Shown here in pieces: positions 44,440 to 52,278 of a DNA stretch of 64,000 nt. The notes beneath the pieces were generated by a model that did no database searches, was not told where the DNA came from, and worked only from the letters and a program-made list of their open reading frames with translations. The stretch lies in the NCBI GenBank assembly GCA_900549665.1, contig URPH01000006.1, forward strand, positions 1 through 64,000, in the 5' to 3' direction. This stretch comes from an uncultured Lachnospiraceae bacterium (GTDB lineage: Bacteria > Bacillota > Clostridia > Lachnospirales > Lachnospiraceae). How positions within the stretch are numbered: the first letter of the stretch is position 1; each line of letters starts with the position of its first letter. The translations under genes and the position numbers were made by a program.

Positions 44440-46050
44440 ATGTCAGATTTTAATTTACCAGTTGATTTTATAAACCGAATGAAAGAACTTCTGCAGGACG
44501 AATGGGATGTTTTTCTGGATTGTTATGAAAATGAAAAATATCAGGCGCTCCGCATCAATGAATTGAAGTATGTGCCGGGTTTTGTCGGTGAAAACACACA
44601 AGAGGAATTTGACCGAAGGGTTCTTAAGGCCATAGGCATGGATGATATAAATCCGGTGCCATGGGCAAAGCATGGATATTATTATCCGGCTGTGCTGCGT
44701 CCGGGCAGGCAGGCTTATCATGAGATGGGCGTATATTATATTCAGGAGCCGAGTGCCATGTCGGCAGCAGGGCTTTTGGATGCAAAACCGGGAGAATATG
44801 TGCTGGATCTGTGTTCGGCGCCCGGAGGAAAGGCAACACAGTTAGCCGCTGCTATGCATGGAAGTGGGTTACTTGTTGCTAACGAAATTCATCCTGCCAG
44901 ATGTAAAATTCTATCCCAGAATATCGAGAGGATGGGTGTTACCAATGCATTGGTGACCAATGAAGATCCGCATGGTCTGGCTCCTCATTTTCCGTTGTTT
45001 TTTGATAAAATTCTGGTCGACGCTCCCTGCTCCGGAGAGGGGATGTTCCGTAAAAATCCGGATGCCATGGCAGAGTGGAGCTTAGAGCAGGTGGATGTGT
45101 GTGCCGACAGACAGGCTGATATTTTGGAACAGGCCGCCATGATGTTAAAACAGGGCGGAAGACTGGTGTATTCGACCTGTACCTTTTCGCCGCAGGAAGA
45201 TGAGATGGCGATGGCAAATTTCCTGACAGCACATCCGGAATTTGAAGTAGAAAAAGTACAGGCCCCGTATTTTGAAAAAGCACATGCAGAATGGGCAGAA
45301 GCAGATCTTCATATAGAAGATACCTTCCGTTTGTGGCCGCACAAGCTGCACGGAGAAGGGCATTATGTGGCTGTTCTTAGAAAAAAAGGTGGATGGGATA
45401 CAGCCTGTCAAAAAAGCGAAAATGCAGAATACAGGCAGGGTCAATCCGAAAAGAAAAATCCATCTAAAAAGTCAGGAAAAAAAGCACTGAAAAATGCTTC
45501 GGATAAGAATGGAAAAGGCATTTTAAATAAGGAACAGCAAGCTTCACTGCAGGAGTTTTGCGATGCTGTTCTGACACCGGAAATGCAGGCATGGATCATG
45601 GATTCGCGCATGATTCTGTTTGGAGACAATCTGTACAGACTGCCGGAGGGCATCTCTTCTTTGGCCGGTCTCAAGGTAGAGCGTCCGGGACTTCATATCG
45701 GTATATTTAAAAAGAATCGTTTTGAACCGGCGCATGCTCTGGCTCTGAGTTTGAATGTAAAACAGGTTGGATATTATGTAAACTTGAAGCACACTGATTC
45801 AAGGGCAAACGGATATTTCAGAGGAGAAGGTTTTTTCATACAGGATGGAGATATCTGTGCCGGATTGACAATACAAGATCAGACAGATAAAGATGGGTTG
45901 ATAATACCGGATCAGACAGGTGGAGATAAGTCAGCAATAAAGGGCTTTTGTCCGGTATTTATAGACGGTTTTTGTGCCGGATGGGGCAAGCTCGCCGGCG
46001 GGCAGTTAAAAAATCACTATCCAAAGGGACTACGGAAAGAAGTCGAATAA
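44440..46050 (+). CDS. RsmF/RsmB-type 16S rRNA m5C methyltransferase
   Basis: 536 residues, NOP2/Sun family. The SAM motif is YVLDLCSAPGGKATQLAAAM near 125; the catalytic motifs are VDAPCSGEGMFRKNPDA and VYSTCTFSPQEDE, the latter Cys being the nucleophile. The C-terminal part (residues about 365-536) is a PUA-like RNA-binding region (RPGLHIGIFKKNRFEPAHALAL) as in RsmF/YebU. A Lys/Ser-rich linker near 325-355 and a short Asp/Gln-rich insert near 475-500 look lineage-specific. Confidence 0.93.
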   Translation: MSDFNLPVDFINRMKELLQDEWDVFLDCYENEKYQALRINELKYVPGFVGENTQEEFDRRVLKAIGMDDINPVPWAKHGYYYPAVLRPGRQAYHEMGVYYIQEPSAMSAAGLLDAKPGEYVLDLCSAPGGKATQLAAAMHGSGLLVANEIHPARCKILSQNIERMGVTNALVTNEDPHGLAPHFPLFFDKILVDAPCSGEGMFRKNPDAMAEWSLEQVDVCADRQADILEQAAMMLKQGGRLVYSTCTFSPQEDEMAMANFLTAHPEFEVEKVQAPYFEKAHAEWAEADLHIEDTFRLWPHKLHGEGHYVAVLRKKGGWDTACQKSENAEYRQGQSEKKNPSKKSGKKALKNASDKNGKGILNKEQQASLQEFCDAVLTPEMQAWIMDSRMILFGDNLYRLPEGISSLAGLKVERPGLHIGIFKKNRFEPAHALALSLNVKQVGYYVNLKHTDSRANGYFRGEGFFIQDGDICAGLTIQDQTDKDGLIIPDQTGGDKSAIKGFCPVFIDGFCAGWGKLAGGQLKNHYPKGLRKEVE

Positions 46051-46078
46051 AAAGGTTATAACATACGAGGATACCAAG

Positions 46079-47188
46079 TTGAACGAAGAAAAGACTACAA
46101 CCAACACAACAACCAACAATAAAAAAGCTTTGATCGCCATGAGCGGCGGCGTGGATTCGTCTGTGGCAGTTTACCTGATGAAAAAGGCAGGCTTTGACTG
46201 CATGGGTGTTACGATGAAGTTATACGACAATCAGGATCTGCCGGATACGGCGACCAAGACCTGCTGCTCGATTTCCGATGTGGCAGATGCACGTGCTGTG
46301 GCGCAGAGCTTTGAAATTCCTTATTATGTGCTGAATTTCAGCGAGGATTTTGATAAAGAGGTGATCAGGCGGTTTGTCGATACCTATATTGACGGTGGTA
46401 CGCCCAATCCCTGTATCGAGTGCAACCGCTATATGAAGTTTGAAAAGCTCATGCACCGGATGTACGAGCTCGGCTATGACTATGTGGTTACCGGTCATTA
46501 TGCGCGCGTGGAAAAAGATGAAAAAACAGGGCGCTACTTATTAAAAAAAGGACTGGATGAGACGAAGGACCAGAGCTATGTGCTCTACAACCTGACACAG
46601 GAGCAGCTTTCCCACACGTTGTTTCCGCTTGGCAATTACCGTAAATCGGAGATCCGTGAGATTGCGGATGAAATGTATTTTGTCAATGCCCACAAGCCGG
46701 ACAGCCAAGATATCTGCTTTGTGCCCGACGGGGATTATGCAGCCTTTATTGAGCGGTATTGTGGAAAAGAATTTCCGCACGGAGAATTTGTGACAGAGGA
46801 TGGCACGGTGCTTGGCGAGCACAAGGGGCTCATCCGCTACACAACCGGACAGAGAAAGGGACTCGGACTTTCCTTAAAGGAACCGATGTATGTCGTAAAA
46901 AAAGATATCGAAAAAAATCAGGTTGTGCTTGGGCGCAATGAGGACCTGTTTACCACAACACTGGAGGCTAATGATCTTAACTGGATTTCGGTAGAAAAGC
47001 TGACTGAGCCGATGCGTTGTACAGCAAAGGCCAGATACAAACAAAAAGAGGCAAAAGCCCTGCTGGAGCCTTTGGATAACGGAAATGTCCGTCTGACGTT
47101 TGATGAACCGCAGCGGGCGATCACAGCCGGTCAGGCAGTTGTATTTTATGATGGAGACACTGTGATCGGCGGTGGCAAGATCCTATAG
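46079..47188 (+). CDS. mnmA: tRNA-specific 2-thiouridylase MnmA
   Basis: 369 residues; makes the s2U of the wobble uridine in Lys/Glu/Gln tRNAs, three of which are at the left of this window for Gln and Lys. PP-loop AMSGGVDSSVA, catalytic Cys in NPCIECNRYMKF (near 110) and in SQDICFVPDGDY (near 213), YTTGQRKGLGL. The start is TTG 46079 with ACGAGG 9 bases before it; the only ATG nearby lies inside the PP-loop motif and cannot be the start. The N terminus carries an Asn/Thr-rich extension of about 15 residues not usual for MnmA. Confidence 0.95.
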   Translation: MNEEKTTTNTTTNNKKALIAMSGGVDSSVAVYLMKKAGFDCMGVTMKLYDNQDLPDTATKTCCSISDVADARAVAQSFEIPYYVLNFSEDFDKEVIRRFVDTYIDGGTPNPCIECNRYMKFEKLMHRMYELGYDYVVTGHYARVEKDEKTGRYLLKKGLDETKDQSYVLYNLTQEQLSHTLFPLGNYRKSEIREIADEMYFVNAHKPDSQDICFVPDGDYAAFIERYCGKEFPHGEFVTEDGTVLGEHKGLIRYTTGQRKGLGLSLKEPMYVVKKDIEKNQVVLGRNEDLFTTTLEANDLNWISVEKLTEPMRCTAKARYKQKEAKALLEPLDNGNVRLTFDEPQRAITAGQAVVFYDGDTVIGGGKIL

Positions 47189-47284
47189 GTTGATTTTTGT
47201 GTTTCCAAAACAGAAGAGGCTTGTCTGCAACATGGTATCTTGCAGGATGCAGATAAGAGCAGAAAAATCACAAGAGGTACGAAT

Positions 47285-47854
47285 ATGCAGGAATTACTGG
47301 ATATTGTAGATGAATATGGAAATCCGACCGGGCAGACGGTAGACCGGGAAAAAGCGCATGCCGAGGGCATTATGCACCGGACCTCCCATGTCTGGATTTT
47401 GAGAAAGAAAGCCGGAAAGGTAGAAATTTTGCTGCAGATGAGGAGTAAAATAAAAGACTCATTTCCGGGTTGTTATGATATTTCCAGTGCCGGACACATA
47501 CCGGCAGGTGACGGATACAAGGAGTCGGCGATCCGGGAACTAAAGGAAGAGCTTTCTGTGGATGCATCGGAGGATGATCTTGTTTTTTGCGGAGACAGGA
47601 TGGTCATCTGGAATGATGTTTTTGCCGGGAAACCGTTTCACGACAGGCAGTATTCCCGCGTTTTTGCGTTGTGGACAGATCGGGAGGAAACAGATTTTGT
47701 CCTGCAGAAAGAGGAAGTCGATGGCGTGAAATGGATGGAATTTGAAGCCTGCAGGGAGGCTGTAAGGAAAAATACCATTCCGCATTGTATTGTACTGGAA
47801 GAATTGAATATGGTATATGAAAATGCGGTTAAAAAAGCGGCTCGAGACAAATAG
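47285..47854 (+). CDS. Nudix hydrolase (IPP-isomerase-like YfcD type)
   Basis: 189 residues. N-terminal ELLDIVDEYGNPTGQTVDREKAHAEGIMHRTSHVWI is typical of the Idi-like Nudix branch; the Nudix box reads GHIPAGDGYKESAIRELKEELSV with the GX5EX7REUXEE pattern kept. Substrate unknown. AGAGG precedes ATG 47285; the frame opens at 47240 without a better site. Confidence 0.9.
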   Translation: MQELLDIVDEYGNPTGQTVDREKAHAEGIMHRTSHVWILRKKAGKVEILLQMRSKIKDSFPGCYDISSAGHIPAGDGYKESAIRELKEELSVDASEDDLVFCGDRMVIWNDVFAGKPFHDRQYSRVFALWTDREETDFVLQKEEVDGVKWMEFEACREAVRKNTIPHCIVLEELNMVYENAVKKAARDK

Positions 47855-47994
47855 ATATAACTTTTGACTATAACCGGTTACAAAACATTCATAATTGCCT
47901 TTAACCAAAAGATAGTGTAGATTTATTGCAGAAAGAAACAGATCTTTGATATACAGATTCTGTTTATAGTGTATAAAAGCGGAAAAGGTGATAT

Positions 47995-48633
47995 ATGGAT
48001 ATGAAACAGTTATTGTGCTATGGCGATTCGAATACATGGGGACTGATCCCCGGAACAAAAAACAGATATTCATGGGGTGTGCGCTGGACCAGTATTTTAC
48101 AGGAGCATCTGCAAAAAAAGGATGTCCGTGTTTTGGAAGAAGGACTCTGCGGCCGGACAACGGTCTTTGAGGACTGCTACCGCAATGACAGACGCGGACT
48201 TGCTACGCTGCCTTTCATATTGGAATCACAGTATCCGGTGGATGCGGCGATCCTGATGCTTGGCACCAATGACTGCAAGGACTATTTTCACAATTCCGCA
48301 TATGGGATTGCAAAAGGCTTATCACAGTGCGTAGATGAGCTTTTGCGTTTTATTTCGGCGGACAAGATTCTGGTCGTATCTCCGATCCATCTGGGAAAGG
48401 ATGTATGGAAAGAGGAATACGATCCGGAATTTGGCTTAGAATCGGTGGATGTGTCCAAAAAATTAAAGGAAGAATACCAGAAAGTAGCTGATGAAAAAAA
48501 AGTTCATTTTCTGGCTGCATCGGATTATGCAGTGCCAAGTCAGGTCGATATGGAGCATTTGGATGAGTACGGGCATGCGGCACTGGCCGACCGGATCCTG
48601 GATTTTTTACAGCAGAAACAGATGCTTGAATAA
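47995..48633 (+). CDS. SGNH/GDSL-family hydrolase (esterase)
   Basis: 212 residues with the block I GDS motif (LLCYGDSNTWG, nucleophile Ser near 12), Gly block (EEGLCGRTT), GTND block (AAILMLGTNDCKD), and C-terminal DMEHLDEYGH, which holds the catalytic Asp/His pair. Probably an intracellular acyl- or acetyl-esterase since no signal peptide is seen. AAAGGTG precedes ATG 47995. Confidence 0.92.
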   Translation: MDMKQLLCYGDSNTWGLIPGTKNRYSWGVRWTSILQEHLQKKDVRVLEEGLCGRTTVFEDCYRNDRRGLATLPFILESQYPVDAAILMLGTNDCKDYFHNSAYGIAKGLSQCVDELLRFISADKILVVSPIHLGKDVWKEEYDPEFGLESVDVSKKLKEEYQKVADEKKVHFLAASDYAVPSQVDMEHLDEYGHAALADRILDFLQQKQMLE

Positions 48634-48739
48634 TGATAGTTTTTTTCATATAATGATGTAGGGCAAAAAGTGTTTTGTCCCTTTTGATACAACAGATATG
48701 AAAAGGAGGAAGGCGGATTTTAGATCAGCCGAACAGATT

Positions 48740-48994
48740 ATGACATATGAATACAAGCCGGTTGGCGTCTGCTCACAAAATATTTCCGTGGAGCTGGATG
48801 GAGACGTGATCAAGTCTGTCCAGTTTGTTGGCGGTTGTAATGGCAATACGCAGGGCGTTGGTGCTTTGGTTGCCGGTATGAATGTAGATGAGGCTATTAA
48901 GAGATTGAGCGGGATCAAGTGCGGTTTCAGGAGCACTTCCTGTCCGGATCAGCTTGCACATGCGCTCGAGCAGGCTAAGGCAGCAGAAAAATAA
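48740..48994 (+). CDS. TSCPD-domain protein (TIGR03905 type)
   Basis: 84 residues: YEYKPVGVCSQNISVELDGDVIKSVQFVGGCNGNTQGVGALV...IKCGFRSTSCPDQLAHAL, a complete TSCPD domain with conserved cysteines. It is also found as a C-terminal domain of class II ribonucleotide reductase; the stand-alone form has no known activity. The start is uncertain. ATG 48740 matches the family start but has no close ribosome site; ATG 48698 adds 14 residues, and AAAAGGAGG at 48701-48709 lies between the two. Confidence 0.8.
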   Translation: MTYEYKPVGVCSQNISVELDGDVIKSVQFVGGCNGNTQGVGALVAGMNVDEAIKRLSGIKCGFRSTSCPDQLAHALEQAKAAEK

Positions 48995-49033
48995 TGATTG
49001 TATAGCTGTGCTGAAAAAAATATCGATATAAAA

Positions 49034-49088
49034 ATATACCGACCTTCAAAATGTCAGTTGATGATATTTGAAGATCGGTATTTTTATT
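49034..49088 (+). terminator. Terminator after the TSCPD gene
   Basis: 15-bp stem ATACCGACCTTCAAA / TTTGAAGATCGGTAT (one mismatch or G-U) with TTTTTATTTTT tail; also faces the convergent ATC-hydrolase gene. Confidence 0.85.
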
Positions 49089-49194
49089 TTTGCTACGGTC
49101 GCCCCAAAAGGCTGTTGACTGAAAAATCAGATAAATTTATCCAGTTCTGTTTCCACCTGTTTTCTCTTTTTGATATGAGGGTGATCGATGAGAT

Positions 49195-49830
49195 TTACAT
49201 TTTCTTTTTCGGATTGAGCACGCTGCTTTTTCTGCCGTACCGGAAATCGCAGCAATCTCCGTTTTCGGCAAGGGTCTTGGTGCGGGTCAGTTCAAGCCCC
49301 ATCATATCGGCGAGGACATAATCCATCCGGCACAGATATTTGGCCAGCTCAAAGCAGCCCTCGTCGCGGCAGAGGTCGCAGATACCGCAGTTGTGATAGT
49401 CATAGCCAAGTACAAAATTGTCATTTTCGCCGCCCTCAATGATATCGACAACCCAGTCATTTTTGTATTTTTTTAAATGAGATTCCTCAGACCATTTTTT
49501 TCTGCCGGGCATTTTTTTGGGATCCAGATAACTGTCGGCATTCCCCATTACCTTGTGGAACAGGGCATTGTTGGACAGGCCGTTTTTGTAAAGTTCAAAG
49601 CATTCTTCCGGGGAGAGGCTGGTTTTTCTGTTCAGGGCGATGAAATATGCTCCCATGCAGTAGGAGCTCATGAGCCGGGATCTGCCAATGTCACCGGCAC
49701 GTAAAAGGATTGTTTTGTATTCCTTTTTGATTGCCTTTTTGTCAAGGGTTAATTTCTGTCTTTTCGCTTCCTTCATGCAGGAGCTTAAGTAAAAATATCC
49801 AAAGAGTTTTTGTGAAAATCCGTATTTCAT
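49195..49830 (-). CDS. L-2-amino-thiazoline-4-carboxylate (ATC) hydrolase family protein
   Basis: 211 residues. The C-terminal half carries the family core: CGICDLCRDEGCFELAKYLCRMDYVLADMMGLELTRTKTLAENGDCCDFRYGRK, a Cys/Asp set typical of ATC-hydrolase-domain proteins named after the Pseudomonas enzyme that opens the thiazoline ring on the way to L-cysteine. Many members in Clostridia are uncharacterised, so the substrate is not assured. GGAAGC precedes the ATG. It lies 31 bases after the TetR gene and is likely its main target. A second family member is at 62809-63339. Confidence 0.82.
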   Translation of the reverse strand: MKYGFSQKLFGYFYLSSCMKEAKRQKLTLDKKAIKKEYKTILLRAGDIGRSRLMSSYCMGAYFIALNRKTSLSPEECFELYKNGLSNNALFHKVMGNADSYLDPKKMPGRKKWSEESHLKKYKNDWVVDIIEGGENDNFVLGYDYHNCGICDLCRDEGCFELAKYLCRMDYVLADMMGLELTRTKTLAENGDCCDFRYGRKSSVLNPKKKM

Positions 49831-49861
49831 TTGATGCTTCCTTTCTGTGTGATTTTTTTAC

Positions 49862-50512
49862 TCATTGCATGTCTCCTTTTGTAATATTTGTGATCTCCAG
49901 TTCTGCCTTTAGTCCATAGAGTAAAACATTCATAGCTTCCATAAAGGCCTTCTTCATTTTCTGCGGGATTCCATCCTGGCAGGCATCGTCGGCTATGATT
50001 TCACAGGCCATGGAAAACTCAGCCGAGGATAGCAGATATATGGTTTCCTTTGATGGCTGTTTTTTTGCAAAGCCTCTTTTATAGAGCTCTTTGTAATAAT
50101 GAAAGGCAAATCCGGCGCTTCGTTCAACATAGATATCGCGGAATTTTTTCAGACATTTTCCGGTATCGTTTTTTAGGAGCATATGAAGGAGGCGGATGTC
50201 GCCTTCCAGCATCTGAATGGTACGAATGGAGACCCGGGAATACAGAATGCCGATCAGTTCGTCATCCGCCATGGCGGAAAAGTCGATGTCCATCATGGAT
50301 TCGGTAATGCCCATTAGCTTCTGACCGCTTGCCTCAAACAGTTCGTCAAACATTTCCTCTTTTCCGGAAAAATGCTTGTAGATCGCACCTGCCGTGATGC
50401 CTGCTTTTGCAGCAATCTTCCGCATGGAGGCTTCCTGATAGCCGGATTCTAAAAATATTTCCATGGCACTTTTTAAAATTGCATTTCTGGTTTCTTTTGA
50501 ACTTTCGCGGAT
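49862..50512 (-). CDS. TetR-family repressor with probable ATC/ATT start codon
   Basis: The DNA-binding domain is complete only if translation begins upstream of the first ATG. From 50512 the frame reads (I)RESSKETRNAILKSAMEIFLESGYQEASMRKIAAKAGITAGAIYKHFSGKEEMF, the normal helix 1-3 layout of TetR proteins. The first ATG (50464) would remove most of helix 1. AGGGAGG at 50520-50526 lies 7 bases before ATC 50512 and 4 before ATT 50515, so a rare AUC or AUU start is inferred; no ATG, GTG or TTG sits in place. About 216 residues. The C-terminal ligand domain is not assignable. Operator and promoter are just upstream. Confidence 0.85.
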   Translation of the reverse strand: MRESSKETRNAILKSAMEIFLESGYQEASMRKIAAKAGITAGAIYKHFSGKEEMFDELFEASGQKLMGITESMMDIDFSAMADDELIGILYSRVSIRTIQMLEGDIRLLHMLLKNDTGKCLKKFRDIYVERSAGFAFHYYKELYKRGFAKKQPSKETIYLLSSAEFSMACEIIADDACQDGIPQKMKKAFMEAMNVLLYGLKAELEITNITKGDMQ

Positions 50513-50610
50513 AATAATACCTCCCTTTTGTGTGAACGGTTGTAAGCTGTTGCTAATTCTAATTGTCGTTTTTGTATATTTAATAAAAGCATTGATAGGT
50601 TGCTGGTTTG

Positions 50611-50625
50611 GTAAACACTGTTTAC
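50611..50625. promoter_or_regulatory. TetR-type operator
   Basis: Perfect palindrome GTAAACA-C-TGTTTAC directly next to the -10 box of the minus-strand promoter, as expected for steric repression by the encoded TetR protein. Confidence 0.75.
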
Positions 50626-50654
50626 TTTATAGCATGAGGAAGACATAAAGTCAA
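50626..50654 (-). promoter_or_regulatory. Promoter of the tetR-ATC hydrolase operon
   Basis: On the minus strand: -35 TTGACT (50654-50649), 17-base spacer, -10 TATAAA (50631-50626). The transcript would start inside or just past the operator and have a leader of about 100 bases. Confidence 0.75.
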
Positions 50655-50820
50655 GAAAATGCAGTTTTTATATGATTTTAATCTGTTGTCAGGTTGGTGG
50701 CTCTTTGTGTTATACTAATCTGTGGAATATCATTTTTCCGGCGAAAGACTGATTTTTTCAGAAGCAGGATTATGAGCCGGAACTTAAAATATAGACATAA
50801 GGAAAGGAATACAGGATATT

Positions 50821-51240
50821 ATGGCATATACACCAGGAGATATTTATCAGTACATCGTAGATAACAATAAAGAGACGGAATTTTTGCAGGCAATTACCAA
50901 CCGCAGACAGAATTATTCGATCGCCGAGATTACCGATAAAAAATTCCGGATAAAGGAAGGAAATCAGGTCAAATTTATTTCACCGCTTTACAAGATCAAT
51001 ACGCAGATAACGGATGATGATATTATAACTGCTGTATTGAACGGTCTGTATGTCAGCGCCTTTATATCAAGATATCAGGATGAGTATAATGTGCACTTTC
51101 TGGTGCATCCTTATCCGGAGACGATGAAGTCACAGTTTGAGGATACAATCTTATCGGATGTGCTCCGGTATATGATCATGATGACGATTGTAAGGCTGCG
51201 TCTGGACACACCCCAAAAGGTGGACGAGTACCTGAGATAG
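50821..51240 (+). CDS. Conserved-looking protein of unknown function
   Basis: 139 residues, no signal peptide or membrane segment. Starts MAYTPGDIYQYIVDNNKETEF; includes ITDKKFRIKEGNQVKFISPLYKINTQ and a helical C terminus FEDTILSDVLRYMIMMTIVRLRLDTPQKVDEYL. AAGGAA and the spacing support the ATG. No known family was recognised. It stands between the TetR promoter and a LysR gene with about 100 bases on the right. Confidence 0.75.
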   Translation: MAYTPGDIYQYIVDNNKETEFLQAITNRRQNYSIAEITDKKFRIKEGNQVKFISPLYKINTQITDDDIITAVLNGLYVSAFISRYQDEYNVHFLVHPYPETMKSQFEDTILSDVLRYMIMMTIVRLRLDTPQKVDEYLR

Positions 51241-51341
51241 GAGGCGGTTTTGCAAACTGCCAGCCTTGAAATAAGGTGTAAAATAGAATACTATGATGTA
51301 GAAGAAAACACAGAATTGTTTGATATGAAGGAGAGAGCGTC

Positions 51342-52253
51342 ATGACAATCACGCAGCTTAAATATGTAATCACAGTATCTTCCTCCAGTTCCATGAACGA
51401 GGCAGCGGGCAAGCTGTTTATCTCACAGCCAAGCTTATCGGCAGCCATCAAGGAGTTGGAAAGTGAAATCGGTATTGAACTGTTCCGCAGGACCAACCGC
51501 GGTATTACCGTGACACCGGAAGGAAAGGAATTTATCGGATATGCCAGACAGACCGTGCAGCAGTATGAGCTGATGGAGGCAAAGTATATCAGCAAAAAAG
51601 AGCTGAAAAAGAAGTTCAGTGTTTCAACACAGCACTATGCATTTGCGGTCAATGCATTTTCGGAAATGGTCAAGCAGTTTGGTATGGATGAGTATGAATT
51701 TGCAATCTATGAGACGCGGACCAATGATGTGATTGATGATGTCAAAAACTTCAAAAGTGAGATCGGTATTTTATATCTGAATGATTTTAACCGGAATGTA
51801 CTCTCCAAGATTTTTCTGGACAACAATCTGGAATTTCATCCGTTGCTAAACTGTGGTATTTATGCTTATATGTGGAAAAAACACCCTCTGGCACAGGAAA
51901 AAAAGGTTAGCCTTGAACAACTCAACGATTATCCCTGTCTGGCATTTGATCAGGGAGACAACAATTCCTTTTACTTTGCGGAGGAGGTACTGTCAACTTA
52001 TGAATACAAGCAGTTAATCCGTGCTAACGACAGAGCTACCTTGCTGAATCTGATGGTCGGATTGAATGGGTATACGCTTTGCTCCGGTATTTTGTGTGAG
52101 GATTTGAACGGCTCTGAATACTGCGCGGTCAAGTTGGATTCAGATGAGATCATGACAGTTGGATATCTGATCAGAAAGGGTATGACGATCAGCCCTTTAG
52201 GACAGAAGTATCTGGATGAGATCCTTAAATTCCAGGATAAAGCATTGAAGTAA
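51342..52253 (+). CDS. LysR-family transcriptional regulator
   Basis: 303 residues. N-terminal winged helix MTITQLKYVITVSSSSSMNEAAGKLFISQPSLSAAIKELESEIGIELFRRTNRGITVTPEGKEFI, then a PBP2-type effector domain. The ligand is unknown. AAGGAGAG precedes the ATG. The stop region carries a 12-bp perfect duplication (52242-52265). Co-directional with the following methyltransferase (25-base gap). CysB/CysL-like roles in sulfur control are possible in view of the locus to the right but nothing in the sequence proves it. Confidence 0.92.
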   Translation: MTITQLKYVITVSSSSSMNEAAGKLFISQPSLSAAIKELESEIGIELFRRTNRGITVTPEGKEFIGYARQTVQQYELMEAKYISKKELKKKFSVSTQHYAFAVNAFSEMVKQFGMDEYEFAIYETRTNDVIDDVKNFKSEIGILYLNDFNRNVLSKIFLDNNLEFHPLLNCGIYAYMWKKHPLAQEKKVSLEQLNDYPCLAFDQGDNNSFYFAEEVLSTYEYKQLIRANDRATLLNLMVGLNGYTLCSGILCEDLNGSEYCAVKLDSDEIMTVGYLIRKGMTISPLGQKYLDEILKFQDKALK

Positions 52254-52278
52254 GCATTGAAGTAAGAGGTATGCGGAT

